Shown here in pieces: positions 36,232 through 45,695 of a DNA stretch of 64,000 nucleotides. A program made the position numbers and the translations under genes. Location: assembly GCA_050261515.1 (NCBI GenBank), contig JBLNDJ010000032.1, positions 28,515 through 92,514 of the forward strand. The letters are read 5' to 3'. The stretch's first letter is position 1. Every line of letters starts with the position of its first letter. Source of the DNA: JBLNDJ01 sp050261515. GTDB taxonomy: Bacteria > Acidobacteriota > Terriglobia > Bryobacterales > Bryobacteraceae. The notes beneath the pieces are model-generated. The model did no database searches. It saw nothing but the letters and a program-made list of their open reading frames with translations, and was not told the DNA's origin.

Positions 36232-37578
36232 TCACGCCTTCTCCGGCCGCGCCCGGTTCCTGCGAACCGCCTCCTGGTCCTGCTTCGGCTCGGATTCGCA
36301 TTCGATCGCGATCACGCTCACGGGCTCATCGGGCGCCGTTTCCGGCAGGCCCGTAAACTGCACGCGGAAATCGTCCTGCCTGAACGCCACGTTCTTCCCC
36401 GAGGGCAGCAGCCGGGCGGATTTCACCTTCGTCGTCAGCCCGCCCAGGTTCACCGTCGAGCCCGGCCAGAAATGCACGTGCATGTAGAGCGTGTTGCCCT
36501 TCCGCGTGAAATTCGCGAACAGCGAGCTGCGCACGTCGCACTTCGGCATCCCGTAAATCGTGTCGCCGTATTTCGACATCCACTTGCCCACCGCCGTCAG
36601 CGCCGCTACGGATTGTTCGGGGATCGAGCCGTCCGGCTTCGGCCCGATGTTGAGCAGGTAGTTGCCGCCGTCGCGCGCGCAGGTCACCAGGTTGCGCACG
36701 ATGGTCTTGGCGCTCTTCCAGTTGTCGTCCGCCTTGTGATAGCCCCAGCTTTCGTTCATCGTCATGCAGGCTTCCCAGTCGCGCGCGCCCCCGGCGGCGC
36801 GGATTTCCTGCTCCGGCGTGCCGAAGTCGCCCGCAAGGCCGTTGCGGTCGTTCACGAGGATGTCCGGCTGAAGCGAGAAGACCATGTCGTTCATCTTCTG
36901 CGACTCCCAACCCTTCACATCGAGCGGCCAGTTCACGTCGTACCAAAGAATGTCGAGCTTGCCGTAGTTCGTGCACAGCTCGCGAATCTGACCGTGAACG
37001 TAATCGACGAACCGCCGCCGCGCGGCTTCGTCGGTAACGCACCGCGCGCCGTCGGGATGGTGCCAGTCCATCAGCGAATGATAGAAGCCTACGCGCAGCC
37101 CTTCGGCCCGCGCGGCATCGAGGAACTCCCTGGCGAGGTCGCGTCCGGGGCCCTGCTTCGGCGCGCAGTAATCGGTCAGTTTCGTGTCGAAGTGGCAGAA
37201 GCCCTCATGGTGCTTGCTGGTCATGACCATGTACTTCATGCCCGCCGCCTTCGCGAGCTTCGCCCAATCGCGCGCGGCGTTCGGCTTCGGCTTGAACTGT
37301 CTGGCAAGCTGCTCGTACTCGGAGACGGGGATCCCCTCCACCTCCATCGCCCATTCGTGCCGGCCGAGGACGCTGTAGAGTCCCCAGTGAACGAACATGC
37401 CGAACTTCGCCTCGCGCCACCACGCGATTCTGCGGTCGTGGCCGGGCGGCGGCGTGAGGTCTCTCACGGACTGCGCCCCGGCCTGCGCGGGCGATTTCGC
37501 CGCCGAACAGCCAGCCGTCGCGGCCAGCGTCGCGCCCGACCCCAGCATCGCCAGGTAGTTGCGTCTCGAGATAGACAT
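36232..37578 (-). CDS. Tat-exported alpha-L-fucosidase (GH29), probable lipoprotein
   Basis: 448 residues. Leader SRRNYLAMLGSGATLAATAG followed by Cys: a twin-arginine motif plus a lipobox-like TAGC. GH29 core: WWREAKFGMFVHWGLYSV, KYMVMTSKHHEGFCHFD, GFYHSLMDWHHPDG and the nucleophile Asp in LDILWYDVNWPLD. Such enzymes release L-fucose from glycans outside the cytoplasm. AGGAG precedes ATG 37578. The C-terminal beta domain is present. Confidence 0.93.
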   Translation of the reverse strand: MSISRRNYLAMLGSGATLAATAGCSAAKSPAQAGAQSVRDLTPPPGHDRRIAWWREAKFGMFVHWGLYSVLGRHEWAMEVEGIPVSEYEQLARQFKPKPNAARDWAKLAKAAGMKYMVMTSKHHEGFCHFDTKLTDYCAPKQGPGRDLAREFLDAARAEGLRVGFYHSLMDWHHPDGARCVTDEAARRRFVDYVHGQIRELCTNYGKLDILWYDVNWPLDVKGWESQKMNDMVFSLQPDILVNDRNGLAGDFGTPEQEIRAAGGARDWEACMTMNESWGYHKADDNWKSAKTIVRNLVTCARDGGNYLLNIGPKPDGSIPEQSVAALTAVGKWMSKYGDTIYGMPKCDVRSSLFANFTRKGNTLYMHVHFWPGSTVNLGGLTTKVKSARLLPSGKNVAFRQDDFRVQFTGLPETAPDEPVSVIAIECESEPKQDQEAVRRNRARPEKA

Positions 37579-37622
37579 GTGACTTGGCTCCTGGCGGAGC
37601 ATGATATAACAAACGGGCGTTT

Positions 37623-40600
37623 TCAGCGCGCCGCGCCCGCCATCTCGCCGGCCGGAGTTTTGCGCCTCCCCCACCCGGCAAAGCGGGCGGCCAGGTCGTC
37701 GAGGTACGTGTACACCACCGGCACCACGATCAGGGTCAGCAGCGTCGAAGTAATCAACCCGCCGATGACCGCGCGGGCCATCGGAGCGCGGAACTCCGCT
37801 CCGGCGCCCCACTCGAACGCGAGCGGCAGCATGCCCGCGATCATCGCGAGCGTCGTCATGATGATAGGCCGCAGCCGGACGGACGCCGCCTCGATCACCG
37901 CGTCCCGCCGCGATGCCCCCGCGCGCCGCTGCACGTTTGCGAAATCCACCACCAGAATCGCGTTCTTCGTCACCAGGCCCATCAGCAGGATGAGCCCGAT
38001 CATCGACATCATGTTCAGCGTGTCGTTGACCAGGTACAGCATCCCCGCCACGCCCACCAGCGATAGCGGCAGCGAAAGCATGATCGCCAGCGGCTGCAGG
38101 AAGCTGCGGAACTGCGACGCCAGAATCGCATAGATGAGCACCACCGCCAGCACCAGCGACTGCGCCACGTACCCGAAGCTCTCCATCATCTCTTCGTACT
38201 CGCCCGTGAACCCCACGTTGTAGCCCGCGGGCACGTCGAGCTTCGCGATGCGGTCCTTCACGTCGGCCACCACCTCGCCGAGCGACCGGCCCTGCGTGTT
38301 CGCGCTGATCCGGACCTCGCGCATCAGGTCGCGATGGCGAATCTTCGAGGGTGCGGTGCCGGATTCGACGCGCGCCACCTGGTTCAGCGGAATGAGCGCG
38401 CTTCCGGCGTGGCCCGGCAGGTCGAGCCCGAGCAGGTCGAGGCTCGTAGTACGCTGCGCGGGATCGACGCGCAGGCGCACGTCGTAGCTGTCGCCGTCCT
38501 GGTCCTCGAACTGCGAAACCACCTCGCCCGCCACGAGGCCGCGCACCGTGGATGCGATGGTCCCGAGATCGAGCCCGAGATCGCCCGCCGCCCGCCGGTC
38601 GATACCGATCCGCACCTCGGGCCGCGGGTCCTCCTCGCTCGTGTCGATATCGGTGGCGCCGGGGATGTGCCGGATCTGCTCCATTAACTCGTTGCTGATT
38701 CGCGCCAGCCGCACCGGCTCGGCGCCGCGGATCACCACCTGCACGGGCCGCGATTCGGCTTCGAGTTGGTCGGCCTCGACCACCGCCGTCCGGATGCCGC
38801 GGAACCGCTCGAACCGCTCGCGCATCTCGGCCTGGATCAGCGAGTAGTGCGGCCTCAGCTCGCGCGGCTTCAGCTTGACGAAGATCGCGCCTTCGTTGAT
38901 AGGCTGGCCGCCGGTGCCGCCGATGGTGGTGTACGTGTACGCCACGCCCGGGTTGCTGCGCACCTCGGAGTCGATCTGGCGCGCGATCTCGATCGAACGC
39001 TCCAGACTCACGCTCGGGCTCGCCTTGTAGTTCACCTGGAACTGCCCGGGGTCCGCCTTGGGCATGAACGCCGAGCCGAGCTTGCCGAACAGGGTGAAGC
39101 TCGAAAGAATCGCCACGGTCGCGATCGCGACCACGACCCAGCGATGCCTGAGCGACCAGCCGAGCGATGCCGCGACAATGGCGCGCAGCCGGTCCACCTG
39201 GTCGTTCAAATTCGCGAGCCCCCGGCCGAGCCACGAGCGCGGAACGTTCGGGTCGGCGGCCGGGTCGTACCAGCGCGACGAAAGCATCGGGTCGATCGTG
39301 AAGCTCACGAACAGCGAAACCAGCACCGCGAATCCCACCGTGATGCCGAACTGGTAGAAGAACCGGCCCATGATCCCGCCCATGAACGCCACCGGCACGA
39401 ACACCGCCATGATGGTGAACGTGGTGGCCATGACGGCGAGGCCGATCTCGGCCGTCGCCTCGCGCGCGGCGGTGAAGTGGTCCGCCCCCGCGTGCATGTG
39501 GCGCACGATGTTCTCGCGCACCACGATCGCGTCGTCGATCAGCAGCCCGATCGCGAGCGACAGTCCCATCAGCGTCAGCAGGTTCAGCGTGAAGCCGAGG
39601 GCCTTCATCACGATGAAGGTAGCGATCACCGAAACCGGCAGCGCCAGTCCCGTAATCACGGTGCTGCGCCAGCTGTTGAGGAACAGGAACACGATCAGAA
39701 CCGTCAGCAGGCCGCCGAGCACGAGCGTGGTCTTGACGTCCTCCACCGAATCGCGGATGAACTGCGAGCGGTCCACCACCTTCCGCAGCCGTATGTGGTG
39801 CGGAAGCTCGGCGTTGATTTGAACGATGGCTTTCTCGACGCCGTCGGCGACCTCGACCGTGTTCGCGCCCGACTGTTTCACAATGTCGAGCGACAGCCCC
39901 GGCCTGCCGTCGATGAGCGACGCGCTGCGGCGCTCCTCGATGCCATCCACCACGCGCGCAACTTCAGGCAGGAAGATCGGCCTGCCGTTGCGCACCGCGA
40001 CGATCAGGTCGCGGAACGAATCGACCGAGCGGAACTTGCCCGCCACGCGTACGAGCGGCTCCAGGTGTCCCTGCTCGAGTTTTCCGGCGGGCAGGTCCAT
40101 GTTCTCGCGCTGGAGCGCGGCCGAAACCTGCGCGTAGGTCAGGCCGAGCCCGCGCAGCTTCTCGCGATCGACGAACACCTGGATCTCGCGCCGCGCCAGG
40201 CCGAGGATGTTCACCTGCCCCACGCCCGGCACCGTTTCGAGGCGTTTTTTTATGACTTTTTCGGCGAGTGACGAGAGTACCTTGATATCCGCCGTCGCGC
40301 TCTCGACCGCCAGCGAGACCACCGGCAGCGCATTCAGGTCCAGCCGCTGGATGATCGGCTCCTCCATGTCCTTCGGGAACTGCGAGCGGATTGCGTTGAT
40401 CTTCGCCTGCGCGTCCTGCTGGGCCGTGTGTATGTTCGTGCCGAGCCGGAACTCGACCACCACGACGGAGAGCCCTTCGGTGGTCGTCGATTGAATGTGC
40501 CGCACGCCCGAGATCGTGTTCAGCGATTCCTCGACGCGCTTGGTGACCTCGCGCTCCACCGTCTCCGGCGACGCGCCGGTGTAAACCGTCTGCACCGTGA

Positions 40601-40733
40601 GAACCGGAATCTCGACGTCCGGAAACTGGTCGATGCTGAGCTGGCGGTAAGAAACGATGCCGAGCGTGACGAGTGACACCGCGAGCATCGTCGCCAGCAC
40701 GGGCTGCTTGATGGAGAGATCGCTGAGAAACAT
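37623..40733 (-). CDS. RND efflux transporter, inner-membrane permease
   Basis: 1036 residues, the full AcrB/MexB-class size. N-terminal helix and SIKQPVLATMLAVSLVTLG, two large periplasmic loops, TM4 with GLSLAIGLLIDDAIVVRENI and the final helix bundle with MIGLILLMGLVTKNAIL. Proton-driven export of drugs, metals or lipids in a tripartite pump with the HlyD and TolC proteins encoded just upstream. The intact Asp pair in TM4 supports proton relay. The adaptor gene stops 6 bp before its start. Confidence 0.95.
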   Translation of the reverse strand: MFLSDLSIKQPVLATMLAVSLVTLGIVSYRQLSIDQFPDVEIPVLTVQTVYTGASPETVEREVTKRVEESLNTISGVRHIQSTTTEGLSVVVVEFRLGTNIHTAQQDAQAKINAIRSQFPKDMEEPIIQRLDLNALPVVSLAVESATADIKVLSSLAEKVIKKRLETVPGVGQVNILGLARREIQVFVDREKLRGLGLTYAQVSAALQRENMDLPAGKLEQGHLEPLVRVAGKFRSVDSFRDLIVAVRNGRPIFLPEVARVVDGIEERRSASLIDGRPGLSLDIVKQSGANTVEVADGVEKAIVQINAELPHHIRLRKVVDRSQFIRDSVEDVKTTLVLGGLLTVLIVFLFLNSWRSTVITGLALPVSVIATFIVMKALGFTLNLLTLMGLSLAIGLLIDDAIVVRENIVRHMHAGADHFTAAREATAEIGLAVMATTFTIMAVFVPVAFMGGIMGRFFYQFGITVGFAVLVSLFVSFTIDPMLSSRWYDPAADPNVPRSWLGRGLANLNDQVDRLRAIVAASLGWSLRHRWVVVAIATVAILSSFTLFGKLGSAFMPKADPGQFQVNYKASPSVSLERSIEIARQIDSEVRSNPGVAYTYTTIGGTGGQPINEGAIFVKLKPRELRPHYSLIQAEMRERFERFRGIRTAVVEADQLEAESRPVQVVIRGAEPVRLARISNELMEQIRHIPGATDIDTSEEDPRPEVRIGIDRRAAGDLGLDLGTIASTVRGLVAGEVVSQFEDQDGDSYDVRLRVDPAQRTTSLDLLGLDLPGHAGSALIPLNQVARVESGTAPSKIRHRDLMREVRISANTQGRSLGEVVADVKDRIAKLDVPAGYNVGFTGEYEEMMESFGYVAQSLVLAVVLIYAILASQFRSFLQPLAIMLSLPLSLVGVAGMLYLVNDTLNMMSMIGLILLMGLVTKNAILVVDFANVQRRAGASRRDAVIEAASVRLRPIIMTTLAMIAGMLPLAFEWGAGAEFRAPMARAVIGGLITSTLLTLIVVPVVYTYLDDLAARFAGWGRRKTPAGEMAGAAR

Positions 40734-40739
40734 GGCGCT

Positions 40740-41885
40740 CTATCTCCTGGCCGTGCGTTCCGCCACCGGGACGCCCTCGGCCAGCTCGATGCTCTGCTCC
40801 GCGATCAGAAGATCGCCGGGCTTCAACCCCTCGGCGATCTCCAGCGTGCTGTCGCGTTCCCGGCCGATCCGTATGTTGCGGCGCGACGCCTTCCCGTTTT
40901 CGACGACGAAGACGTAGGACTGCTTGGCCGAGCGGTCGTCGCGATACACGGCCGCCGCCGGAATCACGATGGCGCTCGTCTGGACGCCGGTCAGGATTTC
41001 GCCTTGCGCGAACATGCCGGCCTTCAGCCTGCCCGCGGAGTTGTCCACGCGGATGCGCACCTTCGCCGCGCGGGTCTCCGCCTCGACGGCCGGGTTCACC
41101 TCGATCACGCGGCCCTCGAAGCTCGCGCCCGGATAGCTGTTCACCGAGAAAACGACCTTCTGGCCCGAGCGCACCGGCGCGAGATCGGAAGCCGGAACCG
41201 GGCTTTCCAGCTCGAGCCGCCCGTTATCGACCAGCGCGAACACGGGCGTCGGCGGCTCTACATAGGCCCCTGCGTTGACGTACTTCTTCTGGATCTCACC
41301 CGAAACGGGCGCGCGCACCACGGCATCGCGCAGGCGCTTCCGCGCGGTATCGAGCGCCGCCCGCGCCTGGTCGAGCTGCGCGGCGAACAGCGCCGTCTGG
41401 GCGCCCGCATCCTGCTGGGCGAGCTCGGCGGCTTTGTAGTCCTTGTCCGTGATGCCGCCCGATTTAAGCAGGTTCTGCGCGCGCTCGAACTCCGAGCGGC
41501 TGTGCGCTTCGGCCACGCGCGCGCGAGCGAGCGATGCTTCGGCGACCTTCACGGTCGCCTCGGCCTGCCGCACCGCGAGTTTCTGGTTTTCCTCATCCAC
41601 CCACAACACGGCCTCGCCCGCCGTGACGCGATCGCCTTCCTCCTTCGGGAACTTGAGGACGCGGCCCGTGGTTTCGGCCTTCACATCCACGTGAGCGTTC
41701 GAGACGAGCGTGCCCGTGACCGCCACGGTCGCGGAGAACGGCTGCGGCTCCACGCGCAGCACCGCGGCCTGCACCGGGGGCGCTGCGGCCGGCGTGTTGG
41801 ACTGGCGGGGCTCCGCTTTCCGGCACCCCGAGAGCAACGGCAGCAGCGCAACAGCAAAGAAGAAGAAGAGAGGATGGCGTCGCAT
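40740..41885 (-). CDS. RND efflux periplasmic adaptor (HlyD/MFP family)
   Basis: 381 residues. Lipoprotein leader ending LLPLLSGC, then the biotinyl-lipoyl-like half GTLVSNAHVDVKAETTGRVL, a long alpha-hairpin (about 95-190), the second lipoyl half RDAVVRAPVSGEI, beta-barrel and membrane-proximal domains. Bridges the RND pump and TolC. ATG 41885 matches the lipobox leader. Operon spacing is 4 bp to tolC and 6 bp to the pump. Confidence 0.93.
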   Translation of the reverse strand: MRRHPLFFFFAVALLPLLSGCRKAEPRQSNTPAAAPPVQAAVLRVEPQPFSATVAVTGTLVSNAHVDVKAETTGRVLKFPKEEGDRVTAGEAVLWVDEENQKLAVRQAEATVKVAEASLARARVAEAHSRSEFERAQNLLKSGGITDKDYKAAELAQQDAGAQTALFAAQLDQARAALDTARKRLRDAVVRAPVSGEIQKKYVNAGAYVEPPTPVFALVDNGRLELESPVPASDLAPVRSGQKVVFSVNSYPGASFEGRVIEVNPAVEAETRAAKVRIRVDNSAGRLKAGMFAQGEILTGVQTSAIVIPAAAVYRDDRSAKQSYVFVVENGKASRRNIRIGRERDSTLEIAEGLKPGDLLIAEQSIELAEGVPVAERTARR

Positions 41886-41889
41886 GAAT

Positions 41890-43206
41890 CTACTCCCAGG
41901 GCTTCTCGCCCATGGCCCAGCGCAGGTTGGCGCGGGCCACCGAATAATCGTGCAGGCCCCGGAGCAGGTTCGTCCGGGCCACAGAAAGCGCGGTCTGGGC
42001 ATCGACGATGTCGAGCGTCGTGGCCGCGCCGTATTTATAGTTGTCCTGCATCATCGAGAGCACTCTTTCCGCCTGAGCCACGTTGGCGCGAGCCGCGGCC
42101 GCGGTCTCCCGCGCGGCGGCCAGTTCGTCGAGCCCCTGCTGAAGCGCGAGTCTCACCTGCTGCTCGGTCCTGGTGCGCTCGAGCTTCGTCTGGCGCTCGG
42201 CCGCGGTCGCCTGGTAGACGAGCCCGCTGCGCCGGAAGCCGTCGAACACGGGCAGCGTGAAGGTCGCCATGAAATCCCAGCGCGCGAATTTGGAGCTCGC
42301 CAGGTTCGAGGGCAGCCGCGACATGATCCCGTAATCGCTCTGGAAATCCGCGCGGAATTTGCTCTGCGCGCGCGCCAGCTTCAGTTGGAGCGCGGCGCTG
42401 CGCTCGGCGATCCGCAGCCGGTTCAGCTCGGGACGCTGCCGGAACGCGTCGTAGGTGAGGCTTTCGAGGTTCCAGTCTTCCCAGGCCTTCTCTTCGAACT
42501 CGCCCGCGATGCGCGTCGGGTGATCGATGGGCCGCGAGAGATAGTAATTGAGCAGCGCGCGCGCCTGCCGCACGGCGGCTTGTGCGCGGACCAGATCGGG
42601 CTGCCCGTTCGACACCGCAACCTCGGACCGAAGCACGTCCACCTCGGTCGCAACGCCGTTCTTGTAGCGCGTGCGCGCCATCTCCGCGTGGAGTTTCTTC
42701 TGCTCCTGCGTTTCGGCGACCTGCTGTTCATACCGCTCGGCCCACAGCAGCCCGTAAAACGCCTTCACCGTGGCGAGCGCCACGTCCTGCTCGGCGCGGT
42801 CGATCTCGGAAAGCGCGCCCTCGGCCTCCACGCCGGCCAGTTTCAGCGCAGTCCCGACCTTCCCGGCCGTGTAGAGCGGCTGCTTGATCGTGAGCCGGTA
42901 ATCGAACATGTTCACGCCGGTCGGAACCAGCGCGTCCTGCAACTCCGCCGGAAACTTGTCGATGCCCGAAGCGTTCAGCAGGCTCGGGTCGCGCATCCGC
43001 ATCGCGCTGCCGTTGATGTTGATTTCGGGCAGCGCCTGCGCCCGCACCTCGCGGATCTTGCCTTTCAGAATGTCGGCCCCGGCGCGCGCCTTGTCCACGT
43101 CGGGGTGCTTCTCGACGGCGATGCGCACGGCCTCGGCCAGCGTCAGCGCGGGCTCGTCGGCGCACGCCGCCGCCGCGGTCAACAGTAGAATCCAACTCCC
43201 TCTCAT
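41890..43206 (-). CDS. TolC-family outer-membrane efflux protein
   Basis: 438 residues with a signal peptide (ILLLTAAAACA) and the two repeated outer-membrane efflux domains, seen as long helical stretches with ALTLAEAVRIAVEKHPDV near the N-terminus and VYQATAAERQTKLERTR near the middle. Forms the exit duct of the pump. ATG 43206 overlaps the TetR stop (ATGA), tying regulator and pump into one transcript. Confidence 0.93.
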   Translation of the reverse strand: MRGSWILLLTAAAACADEPALTLAEAVRIAVEKHPDVDKARAGADILKGKIREVRAQALPEININGSAMRMRDPSLLNASGIDKFPAELQDALVPTGVNMFDYRLTIKQPLYTAGKVGTALKLAGVEAEGALSEIDRAEQDVALATVKAFYGLLWAERYEQQVAETQEQKKLHAEMARTRYKNGVATEVDVLRSEVAVSNGQPDLVRAQAAVRQARALLNYYLSRPIDHPTRIAGEFEEKAWEDWNLESLTYDAFRQRPELNRLRIAERSAALQLKLARAQSKFRADFQSDYGIMSRLPSNLASSKFARWDFMATFTLPVFDGFRRSGLVYQATAAERQTKLERTRTEQQVRLALQQGLDELAAARETAAAARANVAQAERVLSMMQDNYKYGAATTLDIVDAQTALSVARTNLLRGLHDYSVARANLRWAMGEKPWE

Positions 43207-43751
43207 GCCTGCCTCGTCAGTTTGTTCAGTCTTGCCACGACCCGCGCGTGCAGGTCCGGATCGAGCGGCGGCGCGCCGAACAGCGAAGAAATCCACAGCC
43301 CGTCGGTGGCCAGCCGGACGATCTCGGCCGTTACCGGGTCGATGCCATCCGCGTGGAACGCCTCCCGGAGCACGCGCGTGCGCTCGTGCAGCGGCTCGAG
43401 CAGCGACGGGTTGACGCTCACGGCCGCCAGCAGCGCCGCCGAGATCTGGCTGGTCCGTACCGTAAACTCCGAAACCTCTGGCTTCTGGCTCGCGTTGAGG
43501 TAGGCCCGAATCCGCCGTCCCGCCGGCTGGGGATCGAGCCCCGCCAGCCGGTCCATTTCGGATTCGAACATCTCTTGTAAACGCGCAATCATGCAACGAA
43601 TCAGCTCATCTTTGCTGGGGTAGTGGTAGAGCAGCCCGCCCTTGCTCATCGAGGCTTCGGCGGCCACGGCATCGAGCGTCAGGTGCGCCGCGCCATCGCG
43701 GAGCACCACGCGCTCGGCGGCGTCGAGAATCCGATCTTTGGAGGTATTCAT
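43203..43751 (-). CDS. TetR-family regulator of the efflux operon
   Basis: 182 residues. N-terminal helix-turn-helix: RILDAAERVVLRDG, then LTLDAVAAEASMSKGGLLYH and YPSKDELI, typical of TetR repressors. The C-terminal ligand domain is helical and variable. First gene of the tetR-tolC-hlyD-RND operon. A perfect 14-bp palindrome lies 9 bp upstream of its start, so it probably represses its own operon and is released by a pump substrate. Confidence 0.92.
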   Translation of the reverse strand: MNTSKDRILDAAERVVLRDGAAHLTLDAVAAEASMSKGGLLYHYPSKDELIRCMIARLQEMFESEMDRLAGLDPQPAGRRIRAYLNASQKPEVSEFTVRTSQISAALLAAVSVNPSLLEPLHERTRVLREAFHADGIDPVTAEIVRLATDGLWISSLFGAPPLDPDLHARVVARLNKLTRQA

Positions 43752-43760
43752 CTGAAGTCA

Positions 43761-43774
43761 ACCGTCCGGACGGT
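43761..43774. promoter_or_regulatory. Probable TetR operator (perfect 14-bp palindrome)
   Basis: ACCGTCCGGACGGT is a perfect inverted repeat 9 bp upstream of the tetR start. Size, symmetry and position fit a TetR-dimer operator. It is the only clear palindrome in the 75 bp between tetR and the doxX stop. Confidence 0.75.
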
Positions 43775-43826
43775 ACAGCTTTCTTCCAGATAGACGGGTC
43801 CCGCGTCGAATTTGTTCAAAACTACT

Positions 43827-44231
43827 TTAGGATTTGTGCCGGATCCTATCCAGGCTGATCGGTCCCGCCCCCGTCGCGGACAGAAACAGGAAAAGAAAGC
43901 AATACAGCACGGCCAGTTCCCCGCCGTTCAGAATCGGGAAGAAGCCCCGTGGCGCGTGTACCTTGAAGTACGCGACTGCCATCTCGCCGGCGAGGATGAA
44001 CGCGACGGGCCGCGTGAAGACGCCGAGCAGGATCAGCGGGCCTAACGACAGCTCCAGGATGCCTCCGAACCACGGGAGCGACAGCATTGCCGCCTTTGCG
44101 CCGTGGCCGTCCAGGCCCCCGAACGCTCCCAGAATCTTCTGAGCTCCGTGCAGCGTGAACGTGAATCCGGCGACGATGCGCATCACGGAAAGCGCATATC
44201 GCGACAACGAGTTCGGGATAAAACGCGCCAT
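43827..44231 (-). CDS. DoxX-family membrane protein
   Basis: 134 residues with four hydrophobic segments and the DoxX opening LSVMRIVAGFTFTLHGAQKI and GGILELSLGPLILLGVFTRP. The family is of mixed or unclear function, some members linked to redox or thiosulfate oxidation. ATG 44231 lies 15 bp from the target-site copy of the insertion sequence, so the IS sits in its upstream region and may have displaced its promoter. Confidence 0.9.
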   Translation of the reverse strand: MARFIPNSLSRYALSVMRIVAGFTFTLHGAQKILGAFGGLDGHGAKAAMLSLPWFGGILELSLGPLILLGVFTRPVAFILAGEMAVAYFKVHAPRGFFPILNGGELAVLYCFLFLFLSATGAGPISLDRIRHKS

Positions 44232-44245
44232 GGTCAGCCCTCGCT

Positions 44246-44261
44246 AGGAGAGTAGCATGGC
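44246..44261. repeat. Target-site duplication, left copy
   Basis: AGGAGAGTAGCATGGC directly precedes the IS left end and is repeated without mismatch at 45752-45767. Sixteen bp fits the 15-18 bp class known for the ISTde1 subgroup of the IS1202 family. Confidence 0.9.
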
Positions 44262-44316
44262 TGTCGGCGCAACGTGAGAAGTTCCTAAGGGAGCACAGTA
44301 GAAAGTTCCTATTCCG
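44262..44316. repeat. IS left terminal inverted repeat
   Basis: Begins TGTCGGCGCAA and ends AGTTCCTATTCCG. Two internal GAA(A)GTTCCTA blocks about 25 bp apart probably form paired transposase-binding sites. Confidence 0.88.
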
Positions 44317-44332
44317 GATGTGCGAATAGAGT

Positions 44333-45685
44333 TTGGCACAGGAACAGGAGCGGTTGACATTGAGCGAGCGGGAGCGAGACCGGTTGAAGATCTTGCATCA
44401 GGTCGAGACGGGAGATTTGAAGCAGCGGGAAGCGGCCGTGCAACTGGGGTTAAGCGAGCGGGGATTGCGAAAGCTGTTGCAGCGCTATCGCAAGGAGGGG
44501 GACGGTGCGGTGGTGCACGGGCTGCGCGGGCGACGGTCGAACCGGAAGCTGGCGCGGCGGATCGGCGCCCGGGCGGTGGCTCTGGTGCGCGCGCATTACC
44601 AGGACTTCGGCCCGACGCTGGCGGCGGAGTATCTGGCTGCCAGGCACGGCATAGAGATCAGCCGGGAGACGCTGCGGCAGTTGCTGGTGGCGGAGGGGCT
44701 ATGGAAGCCCACGCCGCGCAAGGTTGCCCAGGTGCATCAGTGGCGGGCCCGCCGCAGTTGCGCGGGCGAGCTGCTGCAGTGGGACACCAGCGTGCACGCC
44801 TGGCTGGAAGAGCGCGGTCCGGCCAAGATGTACCTGATCGCAGGTATCGACGATGCAACCAGCCGGTTGTTTGCGCGCTTCGTTCCGGCCGATTCGAGTG
44901 CACAACACATGCGGGTGTTGTGGGCCTACCTGGAGCGCTACGGGCGGCCGCGGGCGCTCTATACCGATCGAGCCGGTGTGTTTCAGCCCGCGCTGGCGCC
45001 GGGGTGGAAAGAGCAGGAACCGGGGCCGAAGACGGAAACGCAGATGGGCCGGGCCTTGCGGGAGCTGGGGATCGAGTGGATCGCGGCGTACTCTCCGCAG
45101 GCCAAGGGGCGCATCGAGCGATGTTTCGGAACGCTGCAAGACCGGCTGGTGAAGGCGCTGCGCAAGGCGGGCATCGACACGCTGGAGGAGGCCAACCGTT
45201 ACCTCGAGGAGGCGTTCCTGCCGGAATGGAACGAGCGTTTTGTGGTGCTGCCGGCGCAAGCGGTGGATGCGCATCGGCCGCTTGAGCCGGAGCAGGAGCT
45301 GGCCAGTGCGTTGGCGAGAGTGGAGCAGCGGAAGGTGGGCAGCGACTACACGGTGCCGTGGAACGGACAGAAGTGGCAGATCCCGAAGGCGGCGGTGCGA
45401 GTGGGGTTGCGGGGCGCGGCGATTCGCGTAGAGCAGCGGCTGAACGGGCGAATGATGGCGCGGATCGGCGAAGAGTTTGTAGAGCTCACCGTCTGCGAGG
45501 AGGCGGTGCGGGCCGCCGAGGTAGTGCGGCGAGCAGGTAAGCGCTTCGTGCCCGGGCCCGGGCAGAGCCGGTGGATGGACGGGTTTCACATCGAGAGCAA
45601 TGCGGCTTGGAAGGCGCACCGGGAGCAGGCGGTCTCTGTTTCAGGCCCGCTACGGTCGCCCTCCGGGCTCCCTCCGCGGGCCTGA
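44333..45685 (+). CDS. IS1202/ISNCY-family DDE transposase
   Basis: 450 residues from a TTG start. N-terminal helix-turn-helix (LKQREAAVQLGLSERGLRKL), then an integrase-like core. The catalytic triad is visible as D151 (LLQWDTSVH), D212 (LYTDRAGVF) and E262 (KGRIERC), spaced as in rve-type DDE enzymes. A C-terminal basic and beta-rich domain ends SGPLRSPSGLPPRA, encoded within the hairpin at 45634-45692. No frameshift or stop is seen, so the element looks active. Confidence 0.95.
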   Translation: MAQEQERLTLSERERDRLKILHQVETGDLKQREAAVQLGLSERGLRKLLQRYRKEGDGAVVHGLRGRRSNRKLARRIGARAVALVRAHYQDFGPTLAAEYLAARHGIEISRETLRQLLVAEGLWKPTPRKVAQVHQWRARRSCAGELLQWDTSVHAWLEERGPAKMYLIAGIDDATSRLFARFVPADSSAQHMRVLWAYLERYGRPRALYTDRAGVFQPALAPGWKEQEPGPKTETQMGRALRELGIEWIAAYSPQAKGRIERCFGTLQDRLVKALRKAGIDTLEEANRYLEEAFLPEWNERFVVLPAQAVDAHRPLEPEQELASALARVEQRKVGSDYTVPWNGQKWQIPKAAVRVGLRGAAIRVEQRLNGRMMARIGEEFVELTVCEEAVRAAEVVRRAGKRFVPGPGQSRWMDGFHIESNAAWKAHREQAVSVSGPLRSPSGLPPRA

Positions 45686-45692
45686 AACAGAG
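45634..45692. terminator. 17-bp perfect hairpin at the end of the transposase gene
   Basis: CTCTGTTTCAGGCCCGC (45634-45650) pairs without mismatch with 45676-45692 across a 25-nt loop. The transposase TGA (45683-45685) is inside the right arm. No T-run follows, so this may be an RNA stability or anti-read-through structure and not a classic terminator. Confidence 0.5.
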
Positions 45693-45695
45693 AGG

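Noticed and set aside
36226..38133. 635-codon plus-strand frame opposite the fucosidase and pump genes
   Set aside because: Spans two real genes and their gap in antisense; no recognisable motif.
38766..40271. 501-codon plus-strand frame opposite the RND pump
   Set aside because: Low-complexity antisense frame over an intact pump gene; no ribosome-binding site or domain.
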